Positions 46,229 to 55,003 of a stretch of 64,000 nt of DNA are shown here, in pieces. Position numbers and translations under genes: made by a program. The notes beneath the pieces were generated by a model. It did not search any database. It was not told the DNA's origin and was given only the letters and a program-made list of their open reading frames with translations. The stretch is from Pseudomonadota bacterium (GTDB lineage Bacteria > Pseudomonadota > Gammaproteobacteria > Steroidobacterales > Steroidobacteraceae). Numbering within the stretch: the stretch's first letter is position 1; the number at the start of each line of letters is the position of its first letter. The stretch spans positions 1-64,000 of the forward strand of contig JAKARC010000010.1 in NCBI GenBank assembly GCA_021822385.1. The letters are read 5' to 3'.

Positions 46229-46588
46229 TCAACCCCCTCGATAGACGCAATAGCTCCACGGCGCGATGAGCAGCGGTACGTGATAATGCTGGGCCGGATC
46301 GGCAATACCGATCCGGATCACCGCCTCTTCAATGAATGCCGGTTGTGGCAGGACCACACCGCGGCCGCGAAAGTAGTGCGCAATATGGAACGTCAGCAAA
46401 TATTGTCCGGTACGCATGTCCGCGCCGGAAAGCAGCGGTGCGGGCAAGCGGCCATCCAGACCCGTCGTGGCAACTACCGCCTGGCTGGATGTGGCGCAAG
46501 AAGGAGGCCATTGCTCGATTTGGATTCGCAACCCCGAAGCCGGGACGCCGGCGCTGATGTCGAGCACATGCGTAGTGAGTTGTCCCAT
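46229..46588 (-). CDS. uraH: 5-Hydroxyisourate hydrolase (transthyretin-like)
   Basis: Hydrolyses 5-hydroxyisourate to OHCU. The 119-residue protein opens with the transthyretin-like LTTHVLDISAGVPASG, has TGQYLLTFHIAHYF and ends HYHVPLLIAPWSYCVYRGG. The family's end motif is normally YRGS; here it is YRGG, a small deviation close to the active site. First gene of the operon uraH-xdhA-xdhB-xdhC-puuD-uraD. No good ribosome site precedes the ATG. Confidence 0.94.
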   Translation of the reverse strand: MGQLTTHVLDISAGVPASGLRIQIEQWPPSCATSSQAVVATTGLDGRLPAPLLSGADMRTGQYLLTFHIAHYFRGRGVVLPQPAFIEEAVIRIGIADPAQHYHVPLLIAPWSYCVYRGG

Positions 46589-47514
46589 TTTCTATTGCAA
46601 ACGAGCTGCGTTGATCCCAATCGTACCATCATAAGCGCGACTCATGGGTCGCGCCGGGTTCGCAACGTTCACAGAGAAGTACACTAAAAGCCGTTGGCGG
46701 AGATCGACTCAGCTGCGTCAACAGGCTGCTCTAAAAAAAGCAATGTGAGGATGTCACGCTCAGCTCATGAAAGCGGGACGCACATCAGCGGCGCGGTGTC
46801 CGTTGGAACTGCGCCATGATCTCGCGCGCCGCGCTCGCATGGAGCGGCGCGGTATGGCGGAATTCGGCTGGAAGAGCGCACTGAAAAGTGTGCCGCGTTG
46901 GACTTACCGAAGCAAAGGTGCCGCCGACAATGCTGTCCAACGAGCGCGCACGGAGCGTTCGCGTCCGGACTGACCGAGCAATCAGCGTTGCCCTCCTGAG
47001 CTGGCCGGGGCGACGAACACGCACGCGCCGTACGATGCTCGAGCCGACGGGGACGAAGCTGGCTACCGCCGCGAATGAGCACTGTCAACGCCGCGCTCAA
47101 GCACGCGGAACCTTGAAGATCGAAGCGACCCGTCCGCTCGCCGCAGACCGTAGACATGACGATACGTGGCTCCATTCATCAAGCGACGTACAGATGAGGG
47201 TCGCTTCACAGGCGATGTCGCGCGATCGCGGCCGGGATGATTCGTGACGCCGGCTCGGCTCGCTGCCGCGGGCATTTATCGGGGCGGGATCAGCTGCCGT
47301 GGGGTCGGTTAATCGCTTCCAGATGCTGCTGCACGCGAGGCCAGTCGCCGGGGGCGGACCCAGATCTGACGCAAGACGAAATCCGCCTTCCTGCGCCGGT
47401 CGCGCTGAGCGCGCTTGCGGCGCGCCGCGGAATTGGCGGCCGGGCTGTTCACCGCTTGCGCTCCTCGCGGCGAGCGGACACCTCCGATTGCGTTCGCCGT
47501 TGCGGTTCTGTTCC
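46589..47514. other. Gene-poor region upstream of uraH
   Basis: About 930 bases with no recognisable domain in any frame. The left end should hold the uraH promoter. Together with the relics to the right this looks like decaying accessory DNA. Confidence 0.45.
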
Positions 47515-47850
47515 TTCTTTCGCACTGATGAATTGCTGCCATTGGTCGACCGTGGTGCGCAAGGACGGGAGGCGGATCTTTACGATATCCCATGTCCATA
47601 TCTATATCCGATCGGGCTCGATCTCGGCATATCCGTGGACGATGAGGTTCCGTGCACCAATGACTTGGCTCCACAGGACATCCGGGACATCCGGTGCCGG
47701 ATCTGAGGATCTGTTGGCTCAACTTTCCCGCAGCATCGCCAGTGACCTCAATGGCGACCTACAAGTCCTCAAGATCAACCCCTGCTGTCACCCGCTCAAT
47801 CCGCGCAATACGGTCGGCCGTGTGCTGCAGAGGCTGGAATTCCCAAAATC
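47515..47850 (-). pseudogene. Decayed HEPN-domain toxin (HepT / DUF86 type)
   Basis: On the minus strand, one frame reads LQHTADRIARIERVTAGVDLEDL then a stop and VAIEVTGDAAGKLS. A second frame continues with PDVLWSQVIGARNLIVHGYA, EIEPDRI, a TAG, then WDIVKIRLPSLRTTVDQW. In order these match a HepT/DUF86 protein, including the RNase motif region RNxxxH (RNLIVH). Two stops and at least one frame change make it inactive. The decayed nucleotidyltransferase partner lies just upstream. Confidence 0.65.
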
Positions 47851-47965
47851 TCCTGGACCTCTCAAGCCACCCTCTCGGCATCGGCTGCGTCACGCATCCC
47901 CTGCGGCAGGTCAGCGCACGGCATAGGGTCAGCCGGTCGCCCAATCGGAGACGCCATGTCGTAAT

Positions 47966-48152
47966 TCATGCCGCCAAGCGCGAATAATTGACCGGGTGAC
48001 CGCCCGGATCCTCCACCAGGACATCCGGATCGCTGTCTTCAGTGTCCTCTCGCCACGCGACAGAGCCGAAAACCCGCGGATTCACGCCGCCATAATGCGC
48101 CACGATGGCGCAAATGCGCTCGCGGTGGATCGAGGCTCGCCGATGGCCTCAT
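47966..48152 (-). pseudogene. Decayed MNT nucleotidyltransferase antitoxin (MntA type)
   Basis: The minus strand begins MRPSASLD in one frame, then in the next frame reads HRERICAIVAHYGG, VNPRVFGSVAWRED, TEDSDPDVLVEDPG before a stop. This is the minimal nucleotidyltransferase pattern GSVARGEDTxxSDxDLLV, with Asp residues of the active site partly altered (SDPDVLV). A frameshift near 48130 and early truncation show it is broken. Such proteins AMPylate and silence HEPN toxins; the matching toxin relic follows. Confidence 0.65.
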
Positions 48153-48617
48153 GTGCCCACCGTGCCGTGGTGACAGGTCACGGGTCAATACGCCGGCAGG
48201 AACGTACTGTTGCGCAGCCGTGGGCGCGAGGCCGTTCCCGCACTGACGGGACTGGGAATGTGCTGCGATGCGATGCAGCGCCGTGCGCCCGGCCGAGGTT
48301 TTCTCTGTGACCACCCATGGCGGAGGCTGCCCTGACGTCGGCACCGGGAGGCGGTTGGTGTCGGTATAGGCTTCTATGGCGAAGCGGAACACGCCGCGCG
48401 GAGGGATCCCTTCGGTCTGCGCGGGCACGACACGGACGGCGCGGATCGCGGCCAGCGGCAACGGTGCTCTCGGGGCGGACATTTCACTGCTGCCGATGCG
48501 CTCCGGCTACCCGGCAGCTGTGCTCGGGGGCTTCCGCCGTCTGGACTCGCTCAGTGAGTCGGCACTCTGAACGCAGCCGATTACGTGACTCCCGGGCCGA
48601 AGGAGGCCGAGCACCCC
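48153..48617. other. Region between the MNT relic and the methyltransferase gene
   Basis: About 465 bases with no recognisable domain. A minus-strand stretch reading IRAVRVVPAQTEGIPPRGVF looks protein-like but matches no family I know and is not in a convincing full-length ORF. Confidence 0.35.
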
Positions 48618-49427
48618 TCAGCCGCGCCGGCCCGGCTGACCGCAGAACGCCTGTGTTTCGTAGGGGAAAATGACCCGACCGCGACACTGATGCCGCGCAA
48701 ATAGCACGCGTAGCTCGGCGAGCAGCGCCTCGTGACCGGGTTCGCCGCGCTCGGGAACGTAGGAGGACGACAGCGTACGTCCCTGCAGACCCTCGAAGTC
48801 GAGCACCTGCTGATTGGGGAACACCACTCGCTCGGGCTCGCCGCCGAAGAATGTCCGCATCGCCGGAACATACGCCCGCCGAGCTCTGATTGCGGCGTAC
48901 TCCGGCGCATGGCAGCGCAGCAGCGCCTCATAATCGGCCATGAAGGGTATGTCGGCGCTCCCGTGCTCGTTCCAGACCAGCGCCGCCCAGCCGTCCGGCG
49001 CGAGAATGCGTACCGCCTCGGCCCGGGCCCGCAGAGGATCGAACCAGTGGAAGGCTTGGCCGGCAGTCACCAGCGATACGCTGCCCGGCGCGAGCGTCGT
49101 CGCCTCGGCGGTTCCCTCAACGCTGGTAAAGCCCTCACGAGCGCCCAGGAGCCCCTCGGCCGCCGCCCGCATCGCCGGATTGGGCTCGACCGCCCAGACC
49201 CGCGCCCCGACATCGAGCAGCTGCGCGCTCAGGATACCGGTGCCCGCGCCGAGATCAGCAACCACACGCCCGGGCGCAAGCCCGCACCGCTCGCCAAGCC
49301 ACTGCAGGAACTGCGCCGGATACGCCGGCCGGAACCGGCGGTAATGCTCCGCACGGGTGCCGAACCGCTGCGTGGGATCAATCTCCACGGCGCAAGGCGC
49401 CCGTGTGCGCGCGCAGCGCAATAACAA
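48618..49427 (-). CDS. Class I SAM-dependent methyltransferase
   Basis: A methyltransferase of up to 269 residues. Motif I is VADLGAGTGILSAQLL, motif II-like AVEPNPAMRAAAE, then GTAEATTLAPGSVSLVTAGQAFHWFD and RILAPDGWAALVWNE, the order of the UbiE/Methyltransf_11 group. The opening DPTQRFGTRAEHYRRFRPAYP is common in uncharacterised members. The first 13 residues may not be real: a GTG at codon 14 (VEIDPTQRF) begins where homologous proteins usually begin. The substrate is unknown. It stands alone. Confidence 0.85.
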   Translation of the reverse strand: MLLRCARTRAPCAVEIDPTQRFGTRAEHYRRFRPAYPAQFLQWLGERCGLAPGRVVADLGAGTGILSAQLLDVGARVWAVEPNPAMRAAAEGLLGAREGFTSVEGTAEATTLAPGSVSLVTAGQAFHWFDPLRARAEAVRILAPDGWAALVWNEHGSADIPFMADYEALLRCHAPEYAAIRARRAYVPAMRTFFGGEPERVVFPNQQVLDFEGLQGRTLSSSYVPERGEPGHEALLAELRVLFARHQCRGRVIFPYETQAFCGQPGRRG

Positions 49428-49602
49428 CTTTCAGATTGGCGGGATTGTTCACGCTCGGTTCAGCACTACGATGCCAAACTCTCTCTCGCACCGAGTGAGA
49501 ACGGCTCCCGGACGGCGCAGAATCCCCCCCGTGCGCCACAATTTGGAACTCGTCCAGGATTTGAGCCGACCACTCGGTGCTCTTTTATCCATCGCAATAA
49601 AG

Positions 49603-49628
49603 ACGGGGCCCGCCGACGCGAGCCCCGT
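49603..49628 (-). terminator. Terminator of the lipoprotein gene
   Basis: Reading the minus strand, ACGGGGC and GCCCCGT form a 7-bp stem followed by TCTTTATT, about 30 bases after the stop codon at 49659. This fits a Rho-independent terminator. Confidence 0.6.
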
Positions 49629-49658
49629 ACGCCTGCACGCCTAGCGTGGGCGTGCGCC

Positions 49659-50366
49659 TCACACGCCAGCCGGCCCGGGCCGGAAGGTGACCTTTGTCGT
49701 CCAGGTGGGGGTCGTCTTCGAATCAGTGCTGATCACCAGTTTGGCCTTCGCCTTGCGATAGCCGGACGCGAGCGTGATGCCCGTCGGGGTATCGCAGGAG
49801 GCCGCGATGGGGAACGTGCTGAGCACATGAATCCCCTGGGCCCAGAGCTGATCCTGGCGGCTCTTGCCGATCGGCTCGATCTTCGCACCGGTAATGTTCG
49901 TATTCGCAGCCGTCGAGAACTCGTAGTTCACCGTGCCCTGCCACATGCCACGCACCGGCGCGCCCGTGGTATTGATGAACGCCTCGCGCGTGAGCGGGGG
50001 CTGGGTGAGCTCGACGTCAATCGGCTGCTTCGGAAACAGACCCTGGCGGGTCGTGACGCCCTGCACCTGCCACACGGCCAGATACTGCAGCGGGAAGCTG
50101 CTCTTGCAGCGGACCGGGAGCATGGTCTGCCAGCTCGTTCTGGCCGCATTGGGATGCATCCGCACCTTGTGTCCGCCGCCGACCTCGAACAGGTACAGCG
50201 GCCCACTGACGAGCGTGCCCTCGGTGACCGTCGCCGAGATCGGATACATGCCGACGTTGGGATCCGCCTGGAACTTGGCGGGGGTCGTGTTGTGCACCTG
50301 AACGCTGCACCCGGCCAGGCCTGCCGCCAGCGCCGCCACGCACGAAAGCCGCAATGCCAATCGCAT
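49659..50366 (-). CDS. Predicted lipoprotein of unknown function
   Basis: A 235-residue exported protein. A short type II signal peptide ends at the lipobox GLAGC (Cys20), giving a predicted lipid anchor. The remainder looks beta-rich (VTEGTLVSGPLYLFEVGGGHKV, KAKLVISTDSKTTPTWTTKV) and has paired cysteines. I do not recognise the family. It has its own terminator and no obvious partner, although the small HTH gene lies upstream in the same direction. Confidence 0.7.
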   Translation of the reverse strand: MRLALRLSCVAALAAGLAGCSVQVHNTTPAKFQADPNVGMYPISATVTEGTLVSGPLYLFEVGGGHKVRMHPNAARTSWQTMLPVRCKSSFPLQYLAVWQVQGVTTRQGLFPKQPIDVELTQPPLTREAFINTTGAPVRGMWQGTVNYEFSTAANTNITGAKIEPIGKSRQDQLWAQGIHVLSTFPIAASCDTPTGITLASGYRKAKAKLVISTDSKTTPTWTTKVTFRPGPAGV

Positions 50367-50504
50367 ATCGCCCCCTTAAATCGAGCTACGATTCTTGGAA
50401 AAACGGATGTACAAAGCGTTCCGCCTACCGGAACGCGCAAATTCTGACAATTAATCTTTGCCGTGGCAAGGGCCGCCGGCTTTGTGCGCAATTGACACAC
50501 GAAA

Positions 50505-50542
50505 GCCGGGGGTAAGGCGCCACATGCTGCGCCACCCCCGGC
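50505..50542 (-). terminator. Hairpin after the small HTH gene
   Basis: GCCGGGGGT and ACCCCCGGC form a 9-bp stem with an inner GGCGC/GCGCC pairing. On the minus strand it ends in a short TTT and lies 20 bases past the gene stop. Confidence 0.6.
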
Positions 50543-50561
50543 CTCAACCGATCGATCGCGC

Positions 50562-50765
50562 TTATTTCTTCTTGCGCGCGCCGGCTCGCTTGGCTGCCCG
50601 GAAGGAAATGCCAGCGCGCATTGCCTTCTGCTGGACCGCCGCCGGAGTACGGCCGAGCTTCTTGGCGACCTCGGTGGTCGGGGTGCCTGCCTTTGCAAGC
50701 GCCTTCAAGGTCTTCAGCTCGGTGGCGCTCCAGGACGCGCCATCGTTCGGGGGACGTTTCGCCAT
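50562..50765 (-). CDS. Small SANT/Myb-like helix-turn-helix protein
   Basis: A 67-residue basic protein. The start MAKRPPNDGASWS has GGGAGTCC upstream; the track start is 7 codons earlier. WSATELKTLKALAKAGTPTTEVAKKLGRTPAAVQQKAMRAG (shown here in part) is a three-helix Myb/SANT-like pattern, followed by a lysine-rich end (ARKKK). Similar small proteins are common in proteobacteria and are presumed DNA-binding, without a known target. Confidence 0.75.
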   Translation of the reverse strand: MAKRPPNDGASWSATELKTLKALAKAGTPTTEVAKKLGRTPAAVQQKAMRAGISFRAAKRAGARKKK

Positions 50766-50864
50766 TATGGACTCCCAAAAAAACACCCAACTACAGGGTT
50801 ACAGCGCGGATCATACACGTATTTTCACGCGTGTCCAACTTCTTTCATGAGATGTTGTAGGGAG

Positions 50865-50885
50865 TACGGCGGTTAGCCCGCCGTA
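50865..50885 (-). terminator. Hairpin after ahcY
   Basis: TACGGCGG, a 5-base loop and CCGCCGTA form a perfect 8-bp stem 50 bases beyond the ahcY stop. There is no strong T-run. Confidence 0.5.
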
Positions 50886-50934
50886 TGTTTCCGGTCAGGT
50901 CCGCGGTGACCGTCCCGACGGCCACCGCGCCTTG

Positions 50935-52356
50935 TCAGTACCGGTAATGATCGGACTTGTAGGGTCCGGCGCGATCCACACCGATGTAACGGGCCTGTTC
51001 CTCGCTGAGTTCGGTCAGTACGGCGTTGAACTTCGTCAACTGCAGCCGCGCAACCTTCTCATCGAGCCGCTTCGGCAGCACGTACACGCCCACCGGGTAG
51101 TTTTCCGGATGGGTGTAGAGTTCGATCTGCGCCAGCGTCTGGTTGGCGAAACTCGCGCTCATCACGTAGCTCGGATGTCCGGTTGCGCAGCCGAGATTGA
51201 CCAACCGCCCCTGCGCCAGCAGGATCAGCCGCCGACCGTCCGGGAAAATGACGTGATCGACCTGCGGCTTGATGTTCTCCCAGCGATAACGCCGCAGGGA
51301 GGCGACATCAATTTCGTTGTCGAAGTGCCCAATATTGCAAACGATCGCATTGTGCTTCATGCGGACCATATGCTCATGCGCGACCACATGCAGATTGCCG
51401 GTGGCCGTGACGAAGATGTCGGCCTTGTCCGCCGCATACTCCAGGGTCACGACCCGGAAGCCCTCCATGGCCGCCTGCAAGGCGCAGATCGGGTCGATCT
51501 CGGTCACCCACACCTGCGCGGCAAGCGCCCGCAGCGCCTGCGCACACCCCTTGCCGACATCACCGTAGCCGCACACGACGGCGATCTTGCCCGCCACCAT
51601 CACGTCGGTCGCGCGCTTGATGCCGTCGACCAGGGATTCCCGGCAGCCGTACAAATTGTCGAATTTGCTCTTGGTGACAGAATCGTTGACGTTGATCGCC
51701 GGAAACGCGAGCCGCCCCTCCTTGGCCATCTGATAGAGCCGGTGCACTCCCGTGGTGGTTTCCTCGGTGACACCGCGGATGTGGCCGATGCGCCGGGAGT
51801 ACCACTTCGGATCGGCGGCCAGACGCGCGCGGATGGCCGCAAACAGTTCGGTCTCCTCGGCGCTCGCGGGTTTGCTGAGCACACTGATGTCCGCCTCGGC
51901 GCGTACGCCGAGATGCATCAGCAGGGTCGCATCGCCGCCGTCATCGAGAATCATATTGGTGAAGTTCCCGTCGGGCCATTCGAAGATCCGATGGGTGTAA
52001 TCCCAGTAGTCGGCCAGCGACTCGCCCTTCCAGGCGAACACCGGGGTGCCCTGGGCGGCGATCGCCGCCGCAGCATGATCCTGCGTCGAGTAGATGTTGC
52101 ACGACGCCCAGCGCACCTGCGCGCCGAGCGCCTGCAGCGTCTCGATCAGCACCGCGGTCTGAATGGTCATGTGCAGCGACCCGCTGATGCGCGCGCCGGC
52201 AAGCGGTTGCGCGCTCGCGTACTCGGCGCGGATGGCCATCAGGCCCGGCATCTCGGTCTCGGCGATGAGGATTTCCTTGCGGCCCCAGTCGGCCAGGGAC
52301 AGATCCGCGACGTGATGGTCGGCGGGCCGGAGAGCCGGCTTCGGTGTAGCGTTCAT
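50935..52356 (-). CDS. ahcY: S-adenosylhomocysteine hydrolase
   Basis: Splits S-adenosylhomocysteine into adenosine and homocysteine using tightly bound NAD. The 473-residue protein has [53 protein letters not shown], the catalytic [17 protein letters not shown] and the NAD motif [14 protein letters not shown], ending with the C-terminal KSDHYRY. The start [11 protein letters not shown] has a GGAG site; the track ATG is 5 codons upstream. A SAH riboswitch precedes it, so it is switched on when its substrate accumulates. Confidence 0.98.
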   Translation of the reverse strand: MNATPKPALRPADHHVADLSLADWGRKEILIAETEMPGLMAIRAEYASAQPLAGARISGSLHMTIQTAVLIETLQALGAQVRWASCNIYSTQDHAAAAIAAQGTPVFAWKGESLADYWDYTHRIFEWPDGNFTNMILDDGGDATLLMHLGVRAEADISVLSKPASAEETELFAAIRARLAADPKWYSRRIGHIRGVTEETTTGVHRLYQMAKEGRLAFPAINVNDSVTKSKFDNLYGCRESLVDGIKRATDVMVAGKIAVVCGYGDVGKGCAQALRALAAQVWVTEIDPICALQAAMEGFRVVTLEYAADKADIFVTATGNLHVVAHEHMVRMKHNAIVCNIGHFDNEIDVASLRRYRWENIKPQVDHVIFPDGRRLILLAQGRLVNLGCATGHPSYVMSASFANQTLAQIELYTHPENYPVGVYVLPKRLDEKVARLQLTKFNAVLTELSEEQARYIGVDRAGPYKSDHYRY

Positions 52357-52378
52357 GGCTGATTGCTCCATTAGGTCT

Positions 52379-52472
52379 AGCGAGCGCCGTATTGACAGAA
52401 GCGCACGTCACTCGAGCCTGGCAGAACCGGTGGCGCGAGCCGCACCACCGCCTGTCGCAGCGCTCCTCGATT
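52379..52472 (-). promoter_or_regulatory. S-adenosylhomocysteine (SAH) riboswitch
   Basis: The leader of ahcY, read on the minus strand, contains the conserved elements of the SAH riboswitch in order: GAGGAGCGCTGC (52468-52457), a GC-rich hairpin, GCCAGGCTCGAG (52422-52411) and ACGGCGCTCG (52390-52381). GAGCGC at the 5' side pairs with GCGCTC at the 3' side to close the aptamer. The ribosome site of ahcY begins about 13 bases later, consistent with control of its access. Known members are almost always found before SAM-cycle genes, as here. Confidence 0.88.
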
Positions 52473-52511
52473 GACATCGCTCCACCGCACACGTGCGATG
52501 GCGAATCGATG

Positions 52512-52543
52512 GCAGCAGCGCGGCGCACATGCCGCGCTGCTGC
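52512..52543 (-). terminator. Strong hairpin between metK and the riboswitch
   Basis: GCAGCAGCGCGGC and its perfect complement form a 13-bp stem with a 6-base loop, starting 6 bases after the metK stop. No T-run follows; it may terminate metK transcripts or stabilise them. Confidence 0.65.
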
Positions 52544-52548
52544 TCTGG

Positions 52549-53721
52549 TCATGCCGCCCGGGATGCCTTGGCGTCCGCGGCCAGAGCCTCCGCCCGGTCG
52601 GTCCGCTCCCAGGTGAACTCAGGCTCCGTACGGCCGAAGTGCCCGTAGGCGGCGGATCGTTGATAGATCGGCCGCGCCAGATCGAGCATTTGACGCAACC
52701 CGTACGGGGTGAGGTCGAAGTTGCGACGAACCAGCGCGGTCAGTTGCTCGCCGGAGAGACGGCTGGTGCCGAATGACTCGACCATGATCGAGGTCGGCTC
52801 GGCGACACCGATGGCATAGGACAGCTGCACCTCGCAGCGGCGGGCCAAGCCCGCGGCAACGATGTTCTTGGCGACATAACGCGCCGCGTACGCCGCGGAG
52901 CGATCGACCTTGGAGGGGTCCTTGCCCGAGAAGGCGCCGCCGCCATGGCGGGCATAGCCGCCGTAGGTATCGACGATGATCTTGCGCCCGGTGAGACCAC
53001 AATCGCCCACCGGCCCGCCGACCACGAATCGACCGGTCGGGTTGATATGGAACTTCGTCTCCGCACCGACCCATTCCGCCGGCAATACGGGCTTGAGAAT
53101 CTCCTCCATCACCGCTTCCCGCAACCGCTCGATGGGGATCTCGGCGCTGTGCTGCGTGGAGAGCACGACCGCCGTAATGCCGGTCGGCCGATCATCCTCG
53201 TAGCGCAGCGTGACTTGGCTCTTGGCGTCCGGCCGCAACCACGGCAGCACGCCGCTTTTGCGCACCTCGGCCTGACGCTTCACCAGACGGTGCGCCAGCG
53301 TGATCGGCGCCGGCATCAGCACATCGGTCTCATCAGTGGCATAGCCGAACATCATGCCCTGATCGCCTGCGCCCTGGGCCTGCTCATCCTTGCGATCGAC
53401 TCCCTGGGCGATGTCCGGGGACTGCTTGCCGATGATGTTCAGCACGCCGCAGCTCGCGCCGTCGAATCCCATCTCCGAGGAGTTGTAGCCAATATCAAGT
53501 ACGGTCCGGCGCACCAGTGATTCGACGTCCACCCAGGCGGAGGTGGTCACCTCGCCCGCCACGATCACCACACCGGTCTTGACCAGCGTCTCACAGGCCA
53601 CACGCCCGCGCGGATCTTCGGCGAGGATGGCATCAAGCACGGCGTCCGATATCTGATCGGCCACCTTGTCCGGATGACCTTCGGAAACGGATTCGGATGT
53701 AAAGAGATAGCGGTTGGTCAT
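52549..53721 (-). CDS. metK: S-adenosylmethionine synthetase
   Basis: Makes SAM from methionine and ATP. The 390-residue protein starts [20 protein letters not shown], with the ATP-binding [13 protein letters not shown], the [15 protein letters not shown] motif and the P-loop-like [19 protein letters not shown]. The ORF in the track extends about 100 codons too far upstream through the kinase gene. The ATG overlaps the stop codon of that kinase gene by one base (TGATG), so the two are coupled. Confidence 0.98.
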   Translation of the reverse strand: MTNRYLFTSESVSEGHPDKVADQISDAVLDAILAEDPRGRVACETLVKTGVVIVAGEVTTSAWVDVESLVRRTVLDIGYNSSEMGFDGASCGVLNIIGKQSPDIAQGVDRKDEQAQGAGDQGMMFGYATDETDVLMPAPITLAHRLVKRQAEVRKSGVLPWLRPDAKSQVTLRYEDDRPTGITAVVLSTQHSAEIPIERLREAVMEEILKPVLPAEWVGAETKFHINPTGRFVVGGPVGDCGLTGRKIIVDTYGGYARHGGGAFSGKDPSKVDRSAAYAARYVAKNIVAAGLARRCEVQLSYAIGVAEPTSIMVESFGTSRLSGEQLTALVRRNFDLTPYGLRQMLDLARPIYQRSAAYGHFGRTEPEFTWERTDRAEALAADAKASRAA

Positions 53722-54779
53722 CAGTCGGTTCCCGTTGAAAGTTGAGTGGAAGGAGGCTGGACCGAGGCCGCACCCGTCGTACCGAAGGCGGCTGCGGCGG
53801 CCTCGGGGCCGAAGCTCTGGGCGAGGCGGGCGGCGATCTGCGCGCGGGTGGCCCGGTGGTTCTGCGTCCCGAGGGCCTCGATCTTGATCGCCCCCATCAC
53901 GGCGGCGACCCGCCCCGCGCTCACCCAGTCGAGGCCGTGCAGCAGGCCGTGCAGCAGGCCGGCGCGGTACGCATCGCCGCACCCGGTTGGATCCACCACC
54001 GCGCGCGCAGGCGCGCACGGAATTTCAATGCGCTGCCCGGCGGTGTGGATGACCGAGCCCTGCGCCCCGCGGGTCACGATGAGCGCTGCAACCCGCTGGC
54101 AGACTTGCTGCTCGTCCCAACCGCTCTTGTGCTGCACCACCTGCCATTCGTAATCGTTGACCACCACCCAGTCGGCCTGCTCGATGAAGGCGCGCAACGC
54201 CGCGCCGTCGAACATCGGCAGCCCCTGGCCGGGATCGAACAGGAACGGAATGCCCGCTGCCACGAACTGCGCGGCATGCTCGATCATGCCCTCGCGGCCA
54301 TCGGGAGCCACCACCCCGAGACTCACGCCGTGCGCGGCACTCACCGCGTTGCGGTGCGCATGCTGCATCGCGCCGGGGTGGAAGGCGGTGATCTGGTTGT
54401 CATCGAGATCGGTGGTGATGAACGCCTGCGCCGTCAGTTCTTCATCGATCACACGCAGGTGATCGAGCGCGATGCCGGTGCGCTCGAGCCAGTCCCGGTA
54501 GGGACCGAAATCACGCCCCACGGTGGCCATGGGCACGCCGCGGTCGCCGAGCAGGCTCATGTTGTAGGCGATGTTGCCGGCGCAGCCACCGAACTCCCGG
54601 CGCAACTGCGGCACCAGAAAGGAGACATTCAGGATATGGATCTGTTCGGGCAGGATATGGTCGCGGAAGCGGCCTTCGAACCGCATGATGGCATCGTACG
54701 CCACCGAGCCGCAGATCAACGCTGTGCGGGTGTCATCACCCTCGCGTGACACCCCGCCCACCGGGAAATTCAGTGTCAT
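53721..54779 (-). CDS. PfkB-family adenosine kinase
   Basis: A 352-residue ribokinase-type enzyme. The N-terminal [13 protein letters not shown] and [15 protein letters not shown] are typical of substrate binding, and [17 protein letters not shown] carries the catalytic Asp and anion hole (PfkB signature 2, with Cys in place of the common Ala). Its position directly before metK and ahcY indicates adenosine as substrate: phosphorylating adenosine to AMP pulls the reversible AhcY reaction forward. Another sugar kinase role cannot be excluded from sequence alone. Confidence 0.85.
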   Translation of the reverse strand: MTLNFPVGGVSREGDDTRTALICGSVAYDAIMRFEGRFRDHILPEQIHILNVSFLVPQLRREFGGCAGNIAYNMSLLGDRGVPMATVGRDFGPYRDWLERTGIALDHLRVIDEELTAQAFITTDLDDNQITAFHPGAMQHAHRNAVSAAHGVSLGVVAPDGREGMIEHAAQFVAAGIPFLFDPGQGLPMFDGAALRAFIEQADWVVVNDYEWQVVQHKSGWDEQQVCQRVAALIVTRGAQGSVIHTAGQRIEIPCAPARAVVDPTGCGDAYRAGLLHGLLHGLDWVSAGRVAAVMGAIKIEALGTQNHRATRAQIAARLAQSFGPEAAAAAFGTTGAASVQPPSTQLSTGTD

Positions 54780-55003
54780 GCCTGAGTCTGTTTGCTTGGA
54801 TCAGTGTGTAATTCTAACCGAATTTGCGCCTCGAGGCCAGGGCAGAGCGCAAGCCGGCCCCGGTGCGCGCCCACGCGGCGCCGGCATCCGTCATGGCCGC
54901 CGACGCACGCGCACGACATGTTGTCATTATCGGGTCGGGCGGCAATCCGGCTGACGGCGCTCGGCCTGTGGGCGCAACCGCAGTACCCACGCTCCCTCGC
55001 CCC

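Noticed and set aside
46589-48617. Insertion sequence or transposase remains
   Set aside because: No transposase motif or terminal inverted repeats were found; only MNT/HEPN remnants could be recognised.
50932-52362. 476-residue plus-strand ORF
   Set aside because: Exact antisense of ahcY, with no recognisable domain.
52512-52543. Mobile repeat (REP-like) element
   Set aside because: A single copy was seen, directly after metK; a terminator or stabilising hairpin explains it better.
53742-54749. 335-residue plus-strand ORF
   Set aside because: Antisense of the adenosine-kinase gene.
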